Counted from the stretch's first letter, positions 1-7,907 are shown. The stretch is DNA of 64,000 nucleotides from Rhizobium sp. CIAT894 (GCF_000172795.2 NZ_CP020947.1:3103001-3167000), one strand, 5' to 3'. Program-made: numbers and translations. Notes: generated by a model from the letters alone, not told the origin.

Positions 1-1
1 G

Positions 2-124
2 GCTCTCCTGCTCGGCGAGACGATGTCGGCGACGGGATATACAGGTTGTGCGCTCATGTTTATCGCTATGCTTGTAGTCGAGCTCGTACCCGGATTGGCT
101 CGCCGCCGCCTGCCGGCCACCTGA
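2..124 (+). CDS. EamA/DMT-family permease, C-terminal end only
   Basis: Forty codons run open from the window edge to a TGA. The peptide begins ALLLGET and continues into a hydrophobic stretch (residues about 15-30) followed by a basic tail, RRRLPAT. A hydrophobic helix ending in a Gly-Glu pair, then a last helix and a basic cytoplasmic tail, is how drug/metabolite transporter (EamA) permeases usually end. The start lies outside the window, so the substrate cannot be judged. The identification rests on a short tail and is tentative. Confidence 0.5.
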   Translation, partial: ALLLGETMSATGYTGCALMFIAMLVVELVPGLARRRLPAT

Positions 125-560
125 ACACGCGTCCAAATATGGGTGGATGTCGGATTCCAAAAAAATTTTAGGAAACCCGGAAAGCCCGTTTACGTTGCAT
201 TTTTGGGAAAATCTGCTCGGAACTTATATTGCAGACGATATAAAACGTTAATCATTCCCTATCTTCGAAGAAAATTTTGCGTTTTTGCGCAAATCGGATA
301 TCCGCAGGGGTCTGCCCCACACGACAGGCTGAAAACTTTTGCTTGCCAAAATCCTTTAAACGCAGCACTCTCAGCGCGTTCGGGCATTTTGCGAGCATGG
401 GAAGTCCTTAAGTATTTGCGCGCCGGGAACGCTAATATCCCGGTCAGCCGGTTCCGAAAATGGCGGGCGAAAGTCCTGCCTGGAGCAGGCCGAGGTAGAG
501 GGGACCTTTTTCTCACATTTCAAGAATTGCCTGCCAACGCCCCCGCAAGGAGGCAATGCT
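125..560. other. Long intergenic leader region upstream of the cold-shock gene
   Basis: This stretch has no convincing gene. It is more AT-rich than its surroundings near 160-300. A possible promoter is TTGGGA at 203-208 and TATATT at 225-230 with a 16-base spacer. If used, it would give the cold-shock gene an untranslated leader of about 370 bases, as is common for cold-shock mRNAs. The promoter is an inference from motif match only. Confidence 0.35.
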
Positions 561-605
561 ATGATGCTGCCCGTGTGGATGGCGGGCAGAGAGAAAAGGA
601 CCTGA
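561..605 (+). CDS. Short upstream ORF (14 codons) before the cold-shock gene
   Basis: The reading frame encodes MMLPVWMAGREKRT. It is preceded by a near-perfect Shine-Dalgarno, AAGGAGG at 547-553, seven bases before the ATG. Its TGA (603-605) ends three bases before the cold-shock ATG at 609, the arrangement expected for translational coupling. A hairpin (567-573 pairing with 583-589) lies inside it, just before the weaker ribosome site of the cold-shock gene. It could be a regulatory uORF or simply a ribosome landing site. Peptide function is unknown. Confidence 0.45.
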   Translation: MMLPVWMAGREKRT

Positions 606-608
606 GGC

Positions 609-824
609 ATGGCAGAGACTGGCACTGTAAAATTCTTCAATACCGACAAAGGTTTCGGCTTCATCAAGCCGGACCGGGGCGGCGCCGATATCTTCGTTCA
701 CATTTCTGCCGTTCAAGCCTCCGGGCTGGCCGGCCTGACGGAAAACCAGAAGGTAAGCTTCGACACGGAGCCGGATCGCCGTGGCAAAGGCCCGAAGGCC
801 GTCAATCTGCAGATTGCGGGCTGA
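609..824 (+). CDS. CspA-family cold-shock protein
   Basis: This 71-residue protein is one complete cold-shock domain, the usual family length. It carries the two RNA-binding motifs, RNP1-like KGFGFIKP (residues 14-21) and RNP2-like DIFVHIS (27-33). Family members bind single-stranded nucleic acid and act as RNA chaperones in the cytoplasm. The start follows AAGG at 596-599 with a nine-base spacer. A strong hairpin terminator follows the stop, so it is probably transcribed alone, apart from the short upstream frame. Rhizobia have several csp paralogues, so I do not assign a number. Whether this one is cold-induced cannot be read from sequence. Confidence 0.95.
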   Translation: MAETGTVKFFNTDKGFGFIKPDRGGADIFVHISAVQASGLAGLTENQKVSFDTEPDRRGKGPKAVNLQIAG

Positions 825-857
825 ACCCTTAACAAGGCTGTCGAATTCGAGTTGAAG

Positions 858-879
858 CCCGGCAGCAATGCCGGGTTTT
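858..879 (+). terminator. Rho-independent terminator of the csp gene
   Basis: CCCGGC (858-863) pairs perfectly with GCCGGG (870-875) across a six-base loop and is followed by TTTT. It starts about 33 bases after the csp stop. Confidence 0.85.
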
Positions 880-965
880 GTCGTTCAGCCTTCGTTCAGC
901 TATAACTCTTTAGGACTATGACCATCGAGAAGGAGCCGGCGTTCGGTTTCCGGGATTAGGACTTG

Positions 966-1427
966 ATGGTTATGAACAGGCTTGCCAAAACTCTTCTGCT
1001 GACGGCAACGGCTGCCGCGCTCACTCTCTCCGTCATCGGCGAAGCTTCGGCCGGTGATCGCCACTGGCGCCATCATAACAACAACGACGCCCTCGTCGGC
1101 GGCGCCGTCGGCCTCGCCACCGGCCTGATCGTCGGCTCGGCGATTGCCAATAGCGGCCCGGTGTACGACGAACCTCGCTACATCGATCCGCCCTACGAGC
1201 CGGGATATTACGAGCCCGCTCCGGTCTACCGCGCACCGCGCCGCGTCTATGTCGAGCAGCCGCAATATGTCGAACAGCCGAGATATTATGCGCCTGTTCG
1301 CGCCTCGGTGGAGCCCTGGTCGCCACAATGGGAGCGTTATTGCTCGTACCGTTACCGCTCCTTCGATCCGCGCAGCGGCACCTATATCGGCAGCGACGGC
1401 CGCAGCCACTTCTGCACCGCCGGCTGA
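966..1427 (+). CDS. BA14K-family secreted protein
   Basis: This is a protein of about 153 residues. The N-terminus is a clear Sec signal peptide (basic MNRLAK, hydrophobic stretch, cleavage near EASAGD). A Gly/Ala-rich hydrophobic segment (about residues 42-62) and a Tyr/Pro-rich linker follow. The C-terminus has the BA14K motif, with WERYCSYRYRSFDP, a Gly-Thr-Tyr turn and a final HFC. Brucella BA14K is an immunoreactive, lectin-like envelope protein; a cell-envelope role here is inferred. AGGA at 957-960 suits the ATG at 966; a TTG at 963 and an ATG at 972 are in-frame alternatives. It is a single gene ending at its own terminator. Confidence 0.85.
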   Translation: MVMNRLAKTLLLTATAAALTLSVIGEASAGDRHWRHHNNNDALVGGAVGLATGLIVGSAIANSGPVYDEPRYIDPPYEPGYYEPAPVYRAPRRVYVEQPQYVEQPRYYAPVRASVEPWSPQWERYCSYRYRSFDPRSGTYIGSDGRSHFCTAG

Positions 1428-1449
1428 TTGCTCAATCACTCCTGATCCG

Positions 1450-1480
1450 AAGCGCCGCTTTTCAGCGGCGCTTTTGTTTT
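1450..1480 (+). terminator. Rho-independent terminator after the BA14K gene
   Basis: AAGCGCCGCT pairs with AGCGGCGCTT around a four-base loop, followed by TTTTGTTTTT. It lies between the BA14K stop and the convergent kinase gene that ends at 1485. Confidence 0.9.
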
Positions 1481-1484
1481 TCGT

Positions 1485-2861
1485 TTAGGCCGGAATGCGG
1501 ATCGTTGCTCTCAAGCCCCCGAGCGGGCTGTCGCCGAGGGTGACGTTGCCGCCGTGGCTGCGGGCAATGTCGCGGGCGATCGCAAGGCCGAGGCCGGTGC
1601 CCGAAGCATCGAGGTTGCGCGCCGTGTCCAGCCGGAAGAACGGCTTGAACACGTCCTCGCGGTTCTTTTCCGGAATGCCCGGCCCGTCATCGTCGAAAAC
1701 CACCGTCAGCCATTTGGCGTTGTGCTTGGCCTCGATGTCGAGCCTGCCCGCATAACGACGCGCATTCGAGGCCAGGTTGGTGACAAGACGCATGAAGGCG
1801 TTCGGCCTGACCGATATGTCGTCGTCGCCTTCGATGGAATAGTTGAATGTCTTGCCGTGCAGGGCGAAATCGGATTCCAGCTTGGCGAAGATCTCGCTGA
1901 GCTTCAGCTCGCCGACATCCTCTTCGACCTCGCCGCGTGCGAAGGCCATATAGGCCTCCAGCATCGTCTGCATATCGTTGACGTCGTCGTTCAGCCCATG
2001 CAGGTCGGGATTGTCGCCAGCCAGCGCCAGTTGCAACTTGAAGCGGGTGAGGATGGTGCGCAGATCGTGGCTGACGCCGGAAAGCATCGCGGTGCGCTGC
2101 TCGATTTGCCGCTCGATGCGCTCGCGCATCAAAATGAAGGCAAGACCGGCACGGCGGACCTCGTCGGCACCGCGCGGATAGAAATTGTCGGGTTTCTGCC
2201 CTTTTCCGAAGCTTTCGGCCGCGCGCGCCAAGGTCAGGATCGGCCGGATCTGCCCGCGCAGGAAGAGAATCGAGATGCCGATCAGCACCAGCGAGGTGCC
2301 GACCATCCAGACGATGAAGATATGCGTGTTCGAGGCATAGGTCTGGCTGCGCTTGGTCAGCACCCGCAGAATCTTGTTATCGAGCTTGATGCGAATCTCG
2401 ACGAGATTCGAGTTGCCGACCGTGTCGATCCAGAAAGGCCGATGGATCTCGTCGGTGATCTCGTCGCTGAGGATGCCGTCGAGGATCGAGAAGAACGGCT
2501 TGACGCGTGGCGGCGGCAAATCGCCGTCCGGCTCGATCGAGATCTGCAGGCTGAGCTGGTCGCGGGCGATGCGGATGATCTCGCTATAGTCCGAATTCTG
2601 CGGGTAGGTCTCGATGATCTCGATGATCGCCGCGATGTCGCGGGTGACGGCAAGCGACAGCCGCTCCGTGACCATCTGCCAGTGGCGCTCCATGAAGACG
2701 GCGGCGACGACCGATTGCAGCAGCACCATCGGAATGATGATGATCAGCAGCGAGCGCGCGTAAAGCCCGGTCGGCAGCCGTCGGCGCAGCCAGCGCACGA
2801 TCCAGCGCCAGCCCGGCTCAGAAGTGCGGTCTTCCCGCCGCAAGCTGTCGATCGTCGCCAT
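1485..2861 (-). CDS. EnvZ-like HAMP sensor histidine kinase
   Basis: This 458-residue inner-membrane kinase has TM1 at about 34-58, a periplasmic domain of about 120 residues, TM2 at about 180-203 and a HAMP region. The H-box SGVSHDLRT places the phospho-accepting His near 265. The ATPase domain has NLASNARRYAG (N box), DDDGPGIP (G1) and GTGLGLAIARD (G2). All catalytic elements look intact. It lies 23 bases downstream of the response-regulator gene on the same strand and is the obvious cognate kinase. The stimulus is unknown. The whole layout, MarR regulator then OmpR-type regulator then kinase, extends the petP-petR pair known from Rhodobacter. Confidence 0.93.
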   Translation of the reverse strand: MATIDSLRREDRTSEPGWRWIVRWLRRRLPTGLYARSLLIIIIPMVLLQSVVAAVFMERHWQMVTERLSLAVTRDIAAIIEIIETYPQNSDYSEIIRIARDQLSLQISIEPDGDLPPPRVKPFFSILDGILSDEITDEIHRPFWIDTVGNSNLVEIRIKLDNKILRVLTKRSQTYASNTHIFIVWMVGTSLVLIGISILFLRGQIRPILTLARAAESFGKGQKPDNFYPRGADEVRRAGLAFILMRERIERQIEQRTAMLSGVSHDLRTILTRFKLQLALAGDNPDLHGLNDDVNDMQTMLEAYMAFARGEVEEDVGELKLSEIFAKLESDFALHGKTFNYSIEGDDDISVRPNAFMRLVTNLASNARRYAGRLDIEAKHNAKWLTVVFDDDGPGIPEKNREDVFKPFFRLDTARNLDASGTGLGLAIARDIARSHGGNVTLGDSPLGGLRATIRIPA

Positions 2862-2884
2862 CAGCGCCGGTCCTGATCTTGAGT

Positions 2885-3586
2885 TTAATCGATGCTCAGC
2901 CTGTATCCGATGCCGCGCACGGTCTGCAGCCAGACGGGATTGGCGGGATCGTCCTCGATCTTACGCCGTAGCCGGTTGATCTGCACGTCGATCGTCCGCT
3001 CGCCGACCTCGGTGTCGTTGCCGATCAGTTCATGGCGGGGAATCGTGTCGCCGGCGCGCCGTGCAAAGAGCAGCATGATTTCCTGCTCGCGGTCGGTGAG
3101 CCGGATCACCTCGCTGGCTTTCTTCAGCTCCTTGCGGGTGAGCGAGAAAGTGTAGGGGCCGAACATCACCTGTTCGATCTTCGGTCCCTCGCCGCCGGCA
3201 TTGCGGCGCAGGATATTGTTGATGCGCAGCACCAGTTCGCGCGGGTCGAAGGGCTTGGAAAGATAATCGTCGGCGCCTGCCTCGAGGCCTTCGATACGAT
3301 TGCCCGACTCCGCCAGCGCCGTCAGCATGATGATCGGCACATTCTTGATGGCGCGAAGCCCGCGGGTGACCTCGATACCGGATTCGCCGGGCATCATCAC
3401 ATCCATGATGATCAGGTCGAAATCCAGGCCCGCCAGCTTACGCTGCGCCTCGGCGCCGTCGGCGGCGACGGTAACGCGGAAACCGTTCTCGGCGAGGTAA
3501 CGGTTGAGCAGCGCGCGGATACGCGAGTCGTCGTCGACCACCAGCAGATGCGCTGCATCGTCGGAAATACCTGTCTTGACCGCCAT
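2885..3586 (-). CDS. petR: OmpR-family response regulator, PetR-like
   Basis: This 233-residue regulator has an N-terminal receiver domain with the acidic VVDDD pocket, phospho-acceptor Asp62 (IIMDVMMPG), Thr89 and Lys111 (SKPF). A C-terminal winged helix follows (RLTDREQEIM and VWLQTVRGIGYRLSI). Its start codon directly abuts the TGA of the MarR-type gene, so the two are very likely co-transcribed and coupled. Rhodobacter capsulatus petR is an OmpR-type regulator of similar size that sits next to a MarR-type petP and affects bc1-dependent growth. The naming here rests on that matching pair and is an inference. Other OmpR-type regulators remain possible. Confidence 0.85.
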   Translation of the reverse strand: MAVKTGISDDAAHLLVVDDDSRIRALLNRYLAENGFRVTVAADGAEAQRKLAGLDFDLIIMDVMMPGESGIEVTRGLRAIKNVPIIMLTALAESGNRIEGLEAGADDYLSKPFDPRELVLRINNILRRNAGGEGPKIEQVMFGPYTFSLTRKELKKASEVIRLTDREQEIMLLFARRAGDTIPRHELIGNDTEVGERTIDVQINRLRRKIEDDPANPVWLQTVRGIGYRLSID

Positions 3587-4078
3587 TCAATCCGCCTTCT
3601 GTCTATCCCGCATCCCTCTGAGGAAAGCTTTTACGCCCTCCCGCACCTCCGCAGAAGCCCCTTCGAATGCCCGCTCAATGCGGCGCGATTGCGGCTCGGC
3701 AAGGGCAAGCGCCAGCTCTCGCCCCGATTTGGTCGGATAGAGCTTGCGCTGTCGCCGGTCCTCGGGGCCTGCCACCTGGCGAATATAACCTGAATCGACC
3801 AGCTGTTTCAGCACCCTTGCAAGGCTCTGTTTGGTGATCTTCAGCGTATCGAGAAGATCGGCCACCGTCATGCCGGGATTGCGGTTGACGAAATGCACGA
3901 CGCGGTGATGCGCCCGGCCGAAGCCGCTCTTCTCAAGGATGGCGTCAGGATCGGAAACGAAGTCGCGATAGGCGAAGAAGAACAGCTCGATGATCTCGAA
4001 ATCGATGATGTCGGTATCTTCCATCGGCGTGGCCAGCGGCTCTGGTTTGCCTGCTTTCGGGCCGGTCTGTCCTGACAC
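3587..4078 (-). CDS. petP: MarR-family transcriptional regulator, PetP-like
   Basis: This is a 163-residue winged-helix protein. The centre has the MarR DNA-binding region (TVADLLDTLKITKQSLARVL), and the wing contains GPEDRRQRKLYPT, the basic Asp-Arg-Arg motif of the family. The N-terminal and C-terminal helices would form the dimer interface. It is first in an operon with the response regulator and kinase. Size and position match PetP of Rhodobacter capsulatus. The ligand and targets cannot be read from the sequence. An internal ATG at residue 19 is an alternative start. Confidence 0.85.
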   Translation of the reverse strand: MSGQTGPKAGKPEPLATPMEDTDIIDFEIIELFFFAYRDFVSDPDAILEKSGFGRAHHRVVHFVNRNPGMTVADLLDTLKITKQSLARVLKQLVDSGYIRQVAGPEDRRQRKLYPTKSGRELALALAEPQSRRIERAFEGASAEVREGVKAFLRGMRDRQKAD

Positions 4079-4249
4079 TCGGCATTTCCTTTCTCATTCC
4101 GCACATATCTTCGGAAACCAAGGTCCGCCCGCAACTTCCGACGCAACAAAACAATTCCCCTTGCGTCTGTGGATAAAACGTAATGGGGGCAACAATCAAC
4201 AGACATGGCGCATGAAGGGCATCCGGCCCGATATCGCCGAATGCCATTG

Positions 4250-4472
4250 TCGCGAGACTGCGCCCTGTACCTCCGAAGGCAAGGGCTGCGGGGATGTGAC
4301 GATGCTCGATTATCGCGGCCAGGTCGCCGAACCGACCGGGCCAACATCTTCTTCGTCGAGGACGGCGTCATACACGCCTAACCCGTATCGCTTCACGCGG
4401 TCGACGATCTCCGAAACCCTGATCGACCACACGATGACGGAAGTCTGTCCGGCGGCGGTCGCCGCCGGATAA
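4250..4472 (+). pseudogene. Decayed fragment of a branched-chain aminotransferase (ilvE) gene
   Basis: Translated in two frames, this stretch keeps a recognisable class IV aminotransferase core. MLDYRGQVAEPTG (about 4300-4342) is followed, one frame over, by ANIFFVEDGVIHA (about 4342-4379), and then back in the first frame by TPNP and a degraded GIT-T-ID-like segment ending near 4420. A one-base loss near 4340 and a two-base loss near 4375 explain the frame changes. Intact IlvE has MLDYRG-VAE-TGANIFFV-DGVIHTP-PDCFL at this point. Only about 60 codons remain, with no start and no N-terminal half, so this is a relic. The functional ilvE must lie elsewhere. Confidence 0.75.
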
Positions 4473-4510
4473 GATCCGTCACGTGCTTAGTCCGGCCGGA
4501 GAGTCGAGCC

Positions 4511-4780
4511 TTACCGATGCGCCCGCGCCATGATCAGTCCGGCGAGCGTCGAGAGAATGCCGCCGCCGATCAGGCCGCCGATGCCGTCAGCGATCAGGCC
4601 GGTCATCGCCGCTTCCCCGCCGACCATGCTGAGCAGCATGCCGCCGCCCACACCGCCGATCGCGCCGGCGATCGTACGGGCGACGACATTCATCGCCTGT
4701 TGTTTCAATGCGGCGCTCGCAGCATTGCCGCCGATGGCGCCGGCAATCAATTGCGTGACGAGCGGAAGTAACGCTTCCAT
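4511..4780 (-). CDS. Small glycine-rich membrane protein, unknown function
   Basis: This 89-residue protein begins MEALLPLVTQLIAGAIGG after an excellent ribosome site (AGGAGG seven bases ahead), which decides this start over an upstream in-frame ATG. Two hydrophobic Gly/Ala-rich stretches (about 5-22 and 36-82) contain repeated GAIGG and GGLIGGG patterns, resembling glycine-zipper membrane segments. The tail is short and basic (MARAHR). I do not recognise the family. It is a single gene with its own leader and appears intact. Envelope location is inferred from composition only. Confidence 0.7.
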   Translation of the reverse strand: MEALLPLVTQLIAGAIGGNAASAALKQQAMNVVARTIAGAIGGVGGGMLLSMVGGEAAMTGLIADGIGGLIGGGILSTLAGLIMARAHR

Positions 4781-4965
4781 GATTTCCTCCTCTGGCGATC
4801 TCCCCGATCGCCGATCCATACCGAACCTTCGGTATATTAGAATTTTATCATATTTTAGGAAAATGCGTGAGGAAAAATCAACCCATACGGGATTAAGGCG
4901 GCGGGAGGAGAGACAGGGGCGGAGGCGGCCGGACGACCGCCTCGTTTTGCATTTTGCCGATCACG

Positions 4966-5583
4966 TCACTGATAGACATAGACGATCCGGCGCGTACCCG
5001 GATCGACCAGCACCGGCCGGTCGTTGATCCTGGTATAACGATATTCGTAGTCCGGAATCGTCTGGAAGGTGACGCCGGCGGGCACTTCCGCACCGACGAC
5101 GACATCGCCGCCGAGCTGCACCGTCTGGCCGGGGTTGGTGTCGATATAGGTGCGAACCGTTTCCGGCGGAGTGACGGTTTCGACCGCCCCGACGGGACCG
5201 ATCAATTCGTCGCCCGGCGCCGGCTGCGGGTCGGCGGGGACGACACTGGCGGTCGACTCGTAGGTCACGACGGGAACACCGATCTCGGCGCGGTGCTGTT
5301 CGACGATAACGGGGCTGCCGCCGCTGTCGACCTGCAGATAATCGGCATAGACCCAGCCGCGCATGCCATTGACGTCGACACGGCACCAGCGGCTGCCTTC
5401 GATGCAGCCGTCGAGCACGGCCGTCGAGCCACGCGTGGCAAGACCGACTGCCGGATATTGCGGGCCGGGGCCGGCGCGGACGTTGAGATCATTGACGGTC
5501 GTCGCCATCATCTCCGCCTGCGCAAGACCGCCGCTCGCCAGGAGCACCGCTCCCGCCAGCAGAAAGTTTCTCTTCAAGGTCAT
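4966..5583 (-). CDS. Secreted SH3-domain protein with DUF1236 C-terminus
   Basis: This 205-residue protein has a Sec signal peptide (MTLKRNFLLAGAVLLASGG, cut near AQA). A bacterial SH3 domain lies at about 25-85 (LNVRAGPGPQYPAVG, then GWVYADYL). After a Pro/Val-rich linker, the C-terminal DUF1236 domain ends in a run of Tyr/Arg strands (YRYTRINDRPVLVDPGTRR). AAGGAG seven bases before the ATG fixes this start. Bacterial SH3 domains usually bind peptidoglycan or other envelope ligands, so a periplasmic role is likely. DUF1236 is common in Rhizobiales and has no proven function. It stands alone. Confidence 0.88.
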   Translation of the reverse strand: MTLKRNFLLAGAVLLASGGLAQAEMMATTVNDLNVRAGPGPQYPAVGLATRGSTAVLDGCIEGSRWCRVDVNGMRGWVYADYLQVDSGGSPVIVEQHRAEIGVPVVTYESTASVVPADPQPAPGDELIGPVGAVETVTPPETVRTYIDTNPGQTVQLGGDVVVGAEVPAGVTFQTIPDYEYRYTRINDRPVLVDPGTRRIVYVYQ

Positions 5584-5870
5584 ATGAGCGTCTCCTTGGT
5601 TTCGATGGGCGGACAACGCGTGGGCTTCCACGATGTTCCCATGCACGCCGCAGCGCGAAACCTCGCTTGCGGAGCTCTTCTCGCAAGCGTTTGAAGACGT
5701 TGAATAAAGCCTGAATTTTTCGGCCGCCGGCATCACCATCGCGATGCATAAATTCTTATTGCAGCCCGTCTTTTTGCCGTGAGGTTGGCTGCAGAGGCAG
5801 AAGATTCCGGCTGCCCTTGCAGCCGTTTCAGATTATACCCTGAGCATCATAGACACCAAGCGAGGCATTT

Positions 5871-6524
5871 ATGGGCATGCTCCAGGCCGGCATCATTCCG
5901 GTGACACCTTTCCAGCAAAACTGCACGATCTTCTTCGATCCCGATACCAAGGAAGGCGTCGTCGTCGATCCGGGCGGCGACGTGCCGCTGATCCTTCAGG
6001 CGATCGCGCAAAACGGCCTGACCATCAAGGAAATCTGGCTGACCCATGGCCATCTCGATCATGCCGGTGGCGCCAGCGAACTGAAGGAGGCCTTGAGCAT
6101 CGACGTCGTCGGCCCGCATCAGGACGACCTGCCCCTATTGCAGCGGATCGAAACCCAGGCCGAAAAATACGGCATATCGGGATTGCGCAATGTCCTGCCC
6201 GACCGCTGGCTGAAGGATGGCGACAAGGTCTCCTTCGGCGCCCATGAATTCGAGGTCTATCACGCTCCCGGTCATGCGCCCGGCCACGTCATCTATTTCA
6301 ACCGCGCGCAGAATTTCGCCCATCTCGGCGACGTGCTGTTCAACGGCTCGATCGGCCGGACCGACCTGCCCGGCGGCAATCATCAGCAGCTTCTCGATTC
6401 GATCCGCGACAAGGTATTGCCGCTCGGCGACGACGTCGGCTTCATCTGCGGCCACGGCCCCGGCAGCCGCATCGGCGACGAGCGGCGGAGCAATCCGTTT
6501 CTGCAGGAAATCAAGCCGCGTTGA
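5871..6524 (+). CDS. Metallo-beta-lactamase-fold hydrolase (glyoxalase II-like, YcbL type)
   Basis: This 217-residue cytoplasmic hydrolase shows every metal-binding motif of the fold. THGHLDHAGG is the HxHxDH site, HAPGHAPGH a later His, GDVLFNGSIGR the bridging Asp, and CGHGPGS the last His. The short length and absence of a long C-terminal helical domain point to the YcbL/type III glyoxalase-II-like group rather than classical GloB. The substrate is probably a glutathione or other thioester, but this is a family inference. It stands alone between convergent and divergent neighbours. Confidence 0.88.
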   Translation: MGMLQAGIIPVTPFQQNCTIFFDPDTKEGVVVDPGGDVPLILQAIAQNGLTIKEIWLTHGHLDHAGGASELKEALSIDVVGPHQDDLPLLQRIETQAEKYGISGLRNVLPDRWLKDGDKVSFGAHEFEVYHAPGHAPGHVIYFNRAQNFAHLGDVLFNGSIGRTDLPGGNHQQLLDSIRDKVLPLGDDVGFICGHGPGSRIGDERRSNPFLQEIKPR

Positions 6525-6570
6525 GCCTCGGGCAAATCAGGCCACTGGCAAACCAATGCAAAACCCGCGA

Positions 6571-6688
6571 CGTCACCCTCGGCCTTGTGCCGAGGGTCTA
6601 CGCACGTCAAATCAAGCACCTAAAAATAAACGTTTTTCTGTCAAGCAACGGCAATGATCAAATGCTTGGCACAAGGCCGAGCATGACG
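6571..6688. repeat. Imperfect inverted repeat in the intergenic gap
   Basis: CGTCACCCTCGGCCTTGTGC at 6571-6590 recurs inverted at 6664-6688, where the complement reads CGTCATGCTCGGCCTTGTGC. About 21 of 25 positions match. Each arm also contains its own small palindrome (CTCGGC..GCCGAG). It resembles the palindromic intergenic elements common in Rhizobiaceae and could act as a terminator between the two convergent genes. Confidence 0.7.
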
Positions 6689-6725
6689 CAGGACAGCTTG
6701 TCAACGAACTGCTGTGAACGCTCGC

Positions 6726-7067
6726 TCACATCATCTTCCTGCCGTTCGGCACCGGCTGCTCGACCGCGGTAAGCACGATTGCGCCGTTCTCGTCCTCGAA
6801 ACCCAGCGTCAGCACTTCCGAGCGGACCGGCCCGATCTGGCGCGGCGGGAAATTGACGACGCCGAGCACCTGCCGGCCGATCAGGCTTTCCGGCGTGTAG
6901 TGCACGGTGATCTGTGCCGAGGATTTCTTGATGCCGATCTCGGGGCCGAAGTCGATGACCAGCTTGTATGCCGGCTTGCGCGCTTCCGGAAAGGGGCTGG
7001 CCTCGATAATCGTGCCGACGCGAATGTCGACACGCTCGAAATCGGCGTAAGTGATCTCTTCGGCCAT
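6726..7067 (-). CDS. csaA: CsaA-like tRNA-binding protein
   Basis: This 113-residue OB-fold protein is a stand-alone tRNA-binding domain. The family signature FERVDIRVGTI lies at residues 10-20, with VLGVVNFPPRQIG in the middle. Length and the C-terminal GRKMM fit bacterial CsaA, which binds tRNA and in Bacillus has been described as a chaperone for exported proteins. A clear GGGAG lies before the ATG. It is the last gene of a minus-strand set with ybjN and proC (11 bases from proC). The cellular role in rhizobia is unproven. Confidence 0.9.
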   Translation of the reverse strand: MAEEITYADFERVDIRVGTIIEASPFPEARKPAYKLVIDFGPEIGIKKSSAQITVHYTPESLIGRQVLGVVNFPPRQIGPVRSEVLTLGFEDENGAIVLTAVEQPVPNGRKMM

Positions 7068-7078
7068 GCGGATCTCCC

Positions 7079-7906
7079 TCAGCCGGCCAGTTCCTCGGCC
7101 CGCTTGCGCGCCGCGGCAAGGGCCGCGTCGAACAGAGGCTGCATGCCGTCTTCCGCCATCAGCACGGCGAGCGCTGCCGCCGTCGTGCCGCCGGGAGACG
7201 TCACATTCTGCCGCAGCCGCGAAGCGTCGTCGGGGGACTGGTGCAAGAGTTCACCAGCCCCCGCGACTGTTTCCCGCGCAAGACGCATGGCGAGGTCCGC
7301 CTGCAAGCCGAGTTTACGGCCTGCCTCCGCCATGCATTCGACGAGATAGAACACATAGGCAGGACCGCTGCCAGAAAGCGCCGTCACCGCATCGATATCG
7401 GCCTCTGCGGGCACCCATTCGACCGGCCCCGAGACACTGAGAAGCGAATGAACACGATCGCGCTGCGGATCGCTGACCCCGGCATTGGCAAAGGCGCCGG
7501 TGACGCCGCGCCCGACCATAGCAGGCGTGTTCGGCATGGCCCGCACCATGGCGGCTTTACCGAGATGTTTCTCGAGGAAACCAAGCGTCTTGCCGGCCGC
7601 GACCGAAACGACGACCGTTTCCGCGCCGACGGCGCTCTTCACATCAGGCAATACCGTCTCCATCACCTGCGGCTTGACCGCCAGGAACAGAACGCTCGCC
7701 TTCAGATCCGCCGGAACCGCGGTCAGATGCTTCGCGCCCGCCTCGCCGATCGTCGCAAGCATTGCCGGCGACGGGCCGGGATCGACGACGATGACGGCCG
7801 AGCCCGGGACGCCGCTCTTCAGCCAGCCGGAGAGCATCGCTCCGCCCATGTTTCCGGCGCCGATCAGGACGACGGGTTTTTCCGATGAGAAAGCATTCGC
7901 CGGCAT
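7079..7906 (-). CDS. proC: Pyrroline-5-carboxylate reductase
   Basis: This 275-residue cytoplasmic enzyme catalyses the last step of proline synthesis (pyrroline-5-carboxylate plus NADPH to proline). The dinucleotide-binding GAGNMGGAMLSGW lies at the N-terminus. FLAVKPQV and VRAMPNTPA follow, and the C-terminal active-site segment SPGGTTAAALAVL is intact. The ATG at 7906 is one base from the stop of the ybjN gene, so translation is probably coupled. This start gives a normal family length. It is the middle gene of ybjN-proC-csaA. Confidence 0.96.
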   Translation of the reverse strand: MPANAFSSEKPVVLIGAGNMGGAMLSGWLKSGVPGSAVIVVDPGPSPAMLATIGEAGAKHLTAVPADLKASVLFLAVKPQVMETVLPDVKSAVGAETVVVSVAAGKTLGFLEKHLGKAAMVRAMPNTPAMVGRGVTGAFANAGVSDPQRDRVHSLLSVSGPVEWVPAEADIDAVTALSGSGPAYVFYLVECMAEAGRKLGLQADLAMRLARETVAGAGELLHQSPDDASRLRQNVTSPGGTTAAALAVLMAEDGMQPLFDAALAAARKRAEELAG

Positions 7907-7907
7907 C

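Noticed and set aside
1554..2876. Long plus-strand open frame of 440 codons
   Set aside because: It is antisense to the histidine kinase gene; the product is rich in Arg, Asp and Gln with no domain, as expected from high-GC reverse reading.
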